Source of the DNA: Nitrospirales bacterium
Lineage (GTDB): Bacteria; Nitrospirota; Nitrospiria; Nitrospirales; UBA8639
Reading direction: 5' to 3'
Length of the DNA: 44,387 nucleotides
Assembly: GCA_029261305.1 (NCBI GenBank)
Contig: JAJDBO010000265.1
Span: 1-44,387, forward strand
Shown: one piece after another, positions 42,515 through 44,387 of the stretch
How the letters are laid out: each line of letters opens with the position of its first letter
Position numbering within the stretch: position 1 is the stretch's first letter
The notes under the pieces: model-generated
Database searches by the model: none
The model's input: the letters and a program-made list of their open reading frames with translations, nothing else
Told to the model about the DNA's origin: nothing
Translations under genes and position numbers: made by a program

Positions 42515-44387
42515 ATGACACTATCAACGCTGTCAGTCTTTGATCGTCAAAGATCGGTCTGTCTGGCCGTTTGGGTGTTCACCCTAACTCTTCAAATTTC
42601 CCCAAACCTTCTTTTGGCTCACGAGACGCAGTCAATTTCTGATGTGACCATCACAGATGCCACGATTCAGTGGGTGGCCTGGGACGAGCAAGCATTTGAT
42701 CGTGCGAAGGACGAAGATAAATTAATCTTGTTGGATTTGACGGCGATTTGGTGCCATGCCTGCCATGTGATGGATGAGACGACCTATGTGAATACTCAAG
42801 TGGTGGAGTTATTGAATGCCGCGTTTATTCCCGTTCGAGTGGAAACCGACCAACGTCCGGATATCGAGGCTCGATATAAACAGGGGGGCTGGCCAACGAC
42901 GAGTATTCTTTTGCCATCAGGGGAAATTTTGTTTCAAGCCAATTCCTTATCCCCTGATGAACTGCTCGTCGCCTTGCAAGAAACTGAAGTGCTGTATCGA
43001 GAGAACAAACATGATTTTCTTGAGAGGGCGGCAGCCGTCTGGGACAAGGTGAATGCCGCAAAAAAATCACAGATTCGTGCCGAAGACCCGATTCGTCAGG
43101 AACAGGCAGATCATATGCTGCTAGTGATGAAACAAAGTTTTGATCAAGTGTATGGCGGGTTTCACAATGCGCCGAAATTCTTTGAACCGGAAGCGATTAC
43201 CTTTGCGTTGGAGATGAACTTTTGGAAACAAGATTCTGAGGCCAAGCACATGGCCTTGTTGACGTTGGATCAACAGGTAAAATTAATGGATCCCGTCTGG
43301 GGAGGATTCTATCGGTATGCGGAAGACGCCGATTGGACCTCTCCTCATTATGAGAAGATGCTGCCCGTGCAAGCTCAGAATTTGTTGAACTACCTTGAGG
43401 CCTACCAATTAACGAAGGCCCCGCGGTATCGAGAGTCGGCTCATCAGACCATTCAGTATGTGACTCGCTTTTTAGCTGACCGAGAACGAGGAGGATTTTT
43501 TGCCAGTCAAGATGCCGATGTCAGAGGAGAAGGCTCGCATGGCTTTGTTTCTGGAGAAAAATATTTTAAATTGCATGAAGCGCAACGTCTAGCGATTGGC
43601 CTTCCCTATCTCGATCGATCCATTTACACAGGATGGAATGGATTGATGGTTAAAAGTTTCTTGAAATCATCCCAAGTGTTTGGAATTCCTCAGCTTCGAG
43701 AATTTGCACTTAAAACCCTCATTCGGTTGTTTGATGAGCGGTATCGACCAGGGAAGGGCCTGGCTCACACGATGCAGGATGGAAGCCCCCAAGAATTCCT
43801 GCTCCTGGAAGATCAGGTCTGGTTTGCGGATGCGATGATTGAGGCGTACGTGACCACAGGATTGTCGGTGTACCGAGACAGAGCTGAGCGGATTATTCTT
43901 GATGTGATTGGCCAGCTTGAAGATCAGCAAGGTGGGGGATTTTTTGATCGATCCGAAAATTCTGCATCGCGTGGGCTATTAAAGTTTCCTTACAAGGACG
44001 TGAAAGCCAATGCGTCGCTAGCGCTGGTTTTATCTGATCTATTTTATGTCACGCAGAATGAGACATACCGGAACTTGGCAAAGCAGGTTTTGCAATATGT
44101 GTTGGGGCGATCGGGTTCATTACCTGTGGGGATTGTCGGCTTGGCGATCAATCGGCACCTCCAATATCCAGTGCATATTGTGGTGGTCGGAGAAAAAGGT
44201 GAACAGACAGCACTGAATCTTTTTCATCGAGCTCTCCAGCTCTATGCGCCTGGAAAGGTGGTCAGGTTTTTAGATCCACAGGTCGATCAACTGTCTATCG
44301 GTGAGGTGACTTTCCCGCGCACCAAGGTTTCTCAGGCCTATGTCTGCACTGATAGGCTCTGTTCAAGCCCAATTTCAAACCCTGAGG
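42515..44387 (+). CDS. Exported DUF255 / thioredoxin-fold protein (YyaL/SSP411-like), partial at right edge
   Basis: The frame opens at an ATG at 42515 and stays open to the end of the window, giving 624 residues without a stop. A hydrophobic segment at about residues 14-35 (CLAVWVFTLTLQ, LLLAHE) is a likely signal peptide or anchor. A DUF255 thioredoxin domain follows with the active-site motif W79-C80-H-A-C83-H-V-M, then VRVETDQRPDIEARY and GWPTTSILL. The rest is an alpha/alpha barrel region: DQVYGGFHNAPKF, GGFYRYAEDADW, EKMLPVQAQNLL, GFFASQDAD and YTGWNGLMVKSFL, all standard. Family members are usually cytosolic, so export is unusual. The CHAC pair could reduce or isomerise disulfides or help load copper. 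Its last residues lie outside the window. Confidence 0.9.
   Translation, partial: MTLSTLSVFDRQRSVCLAVWVFTLTLQISPNLLLAHETQSISDVTITDATIQWVAWDEQAFDRAKDEDKLILLDLTAIWCHACHVMDETTYVNTQVVELLNAAFIPVRVETDQRPDIEARYKQGGWPTTSILLPSGEILFQANSLSPDELLVALQETEVLYRENKHDFLERAAAVWDKVNAAKKSQIRAEDPIRQEQADHMLLVMKQSFDQVYGGFHNAPKFFEPEAITFALEMNFWKQDSEAKHMALLTLDQQVKLMDPVWGGFYRYAEDADWTSPHYEKMLPVQAQNLLNYLEAYQLTKAPRYRESAHQTIQYVTRFLADRERGGFFASQDADVRGEGSHGFVSGEKYFKLHEAQRLAIGLPYLDRSIYTGWNGLMVKSFLKSSQVFGIPQLREFALKTLIRLFDERYRPGKGLAHTMQDGSPQEFLLLEDQVWFADAMIEAYVTTGLSVYRDRAERIILDVIGQLEDQQGGGFFDRSENSASRGLLKFPYKDVKANASLALVLSDLFYVTQNETYRNLAKQVLQYVLGRSGSLPVGIVGLAINRHLQYPVHIVVVGEKGEQTALNLFHRALQLYAPGKVVRFLDPQVDQLSIGEVTFPRTKVSQAYVCTDRLCSSPISNPE

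Noticed and set aside
1..44387. CRISPR arrays, tRNA or rRNA genes, transposases and phage genes
   Set aside because: Looked for by eye on both strands and not found; the only repeats are the two decayed intergenic blocks.

Overview
The window looks like the chromosome of a Gram-negative bacterium. It has lipobox and twin-arginine signals, many Sec signal peptides and several periplasmic copper proteins. G+C is close to 50% by eye and start codons are mixed. The gene set (large GltB, Rieske ferredoxin, very large multicopper oxidase, many cupredoxins, surface-glycan genes) reminds me of marine Nitrospira-type Nitrospirota. That placement is inference from memory; no rRNA or marker gene proves it. 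I see no tRNA, rRNA, CRISPR array, transposase or phage gene.

Region 1 (1-9409): a partial NUDIX hydrolase, a DegT-type sugar aminotransferase and queF come first. A phosphonate cassette follows: two-subunit phosphonopyruvate decarboxylase, 2-aminoethylphosphonate transaminase, a nucleotidyltransferase and a CDP-alcohol phosphatidyltransferase. A flippase-like membrane protein comes next, with a convergent polyprenyl diphosphate synthase. Together these suggest that aminoethylphosphonate is made, activated as a CMP derivative and attached to a lipid or glycan. The PEP mutase that should start the pathway is not in the window.

Region 2 (9587-18802) is an accessory surface-polymer region. It holds an FkbM methyltransferase, a sulfotransferase fused to a left-handed beta-helix acyltransferase, two convergent glycosyltransferases, a frameshifted acyltransferase remnant and an adenylylsulfate kinase that could feed PAPS synthesis. 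Embedded in it is an unrecognised three-gene secreted cassette (12626-14870), bracketed by two copies of a decayed intergenic repeat.

Region 3 (19095-33055) is mostly housekeeping. It has gltBD, a DUF692-like enzyme with a C-terminal extension, a coiled-coil lipoprotein, a metallo-beta-lactamase-fold hydrolase, a secreted Ig/PKD-like protein, a small cupredoxin resembling nitrosocyanin, DUF192, a Rieske ferredoxin, a chagasin-like inhibitor and a class IV aminotransferase.

Region 4 (33277-44387) is the most striking part. A 1719-residue secreted multicopper oxidase has a complete set of copper ligands, but the motifs are in permuted order and a LysM domain is inserted between two of them. 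After a strong terminator come two paralogous secreted cupredoxins with amicyanin-like copper loops, then a LolA/DUF4412-like protein, a HEAT-repeat protein and an exported DUF255 thioredoxin-fold protein that runs off the window. I read this as a periplasmic or surface copper-redox system, possibly for oxidation of a metal such as Mn(II) or Fe(II). The substrate is not shown by the sequence.
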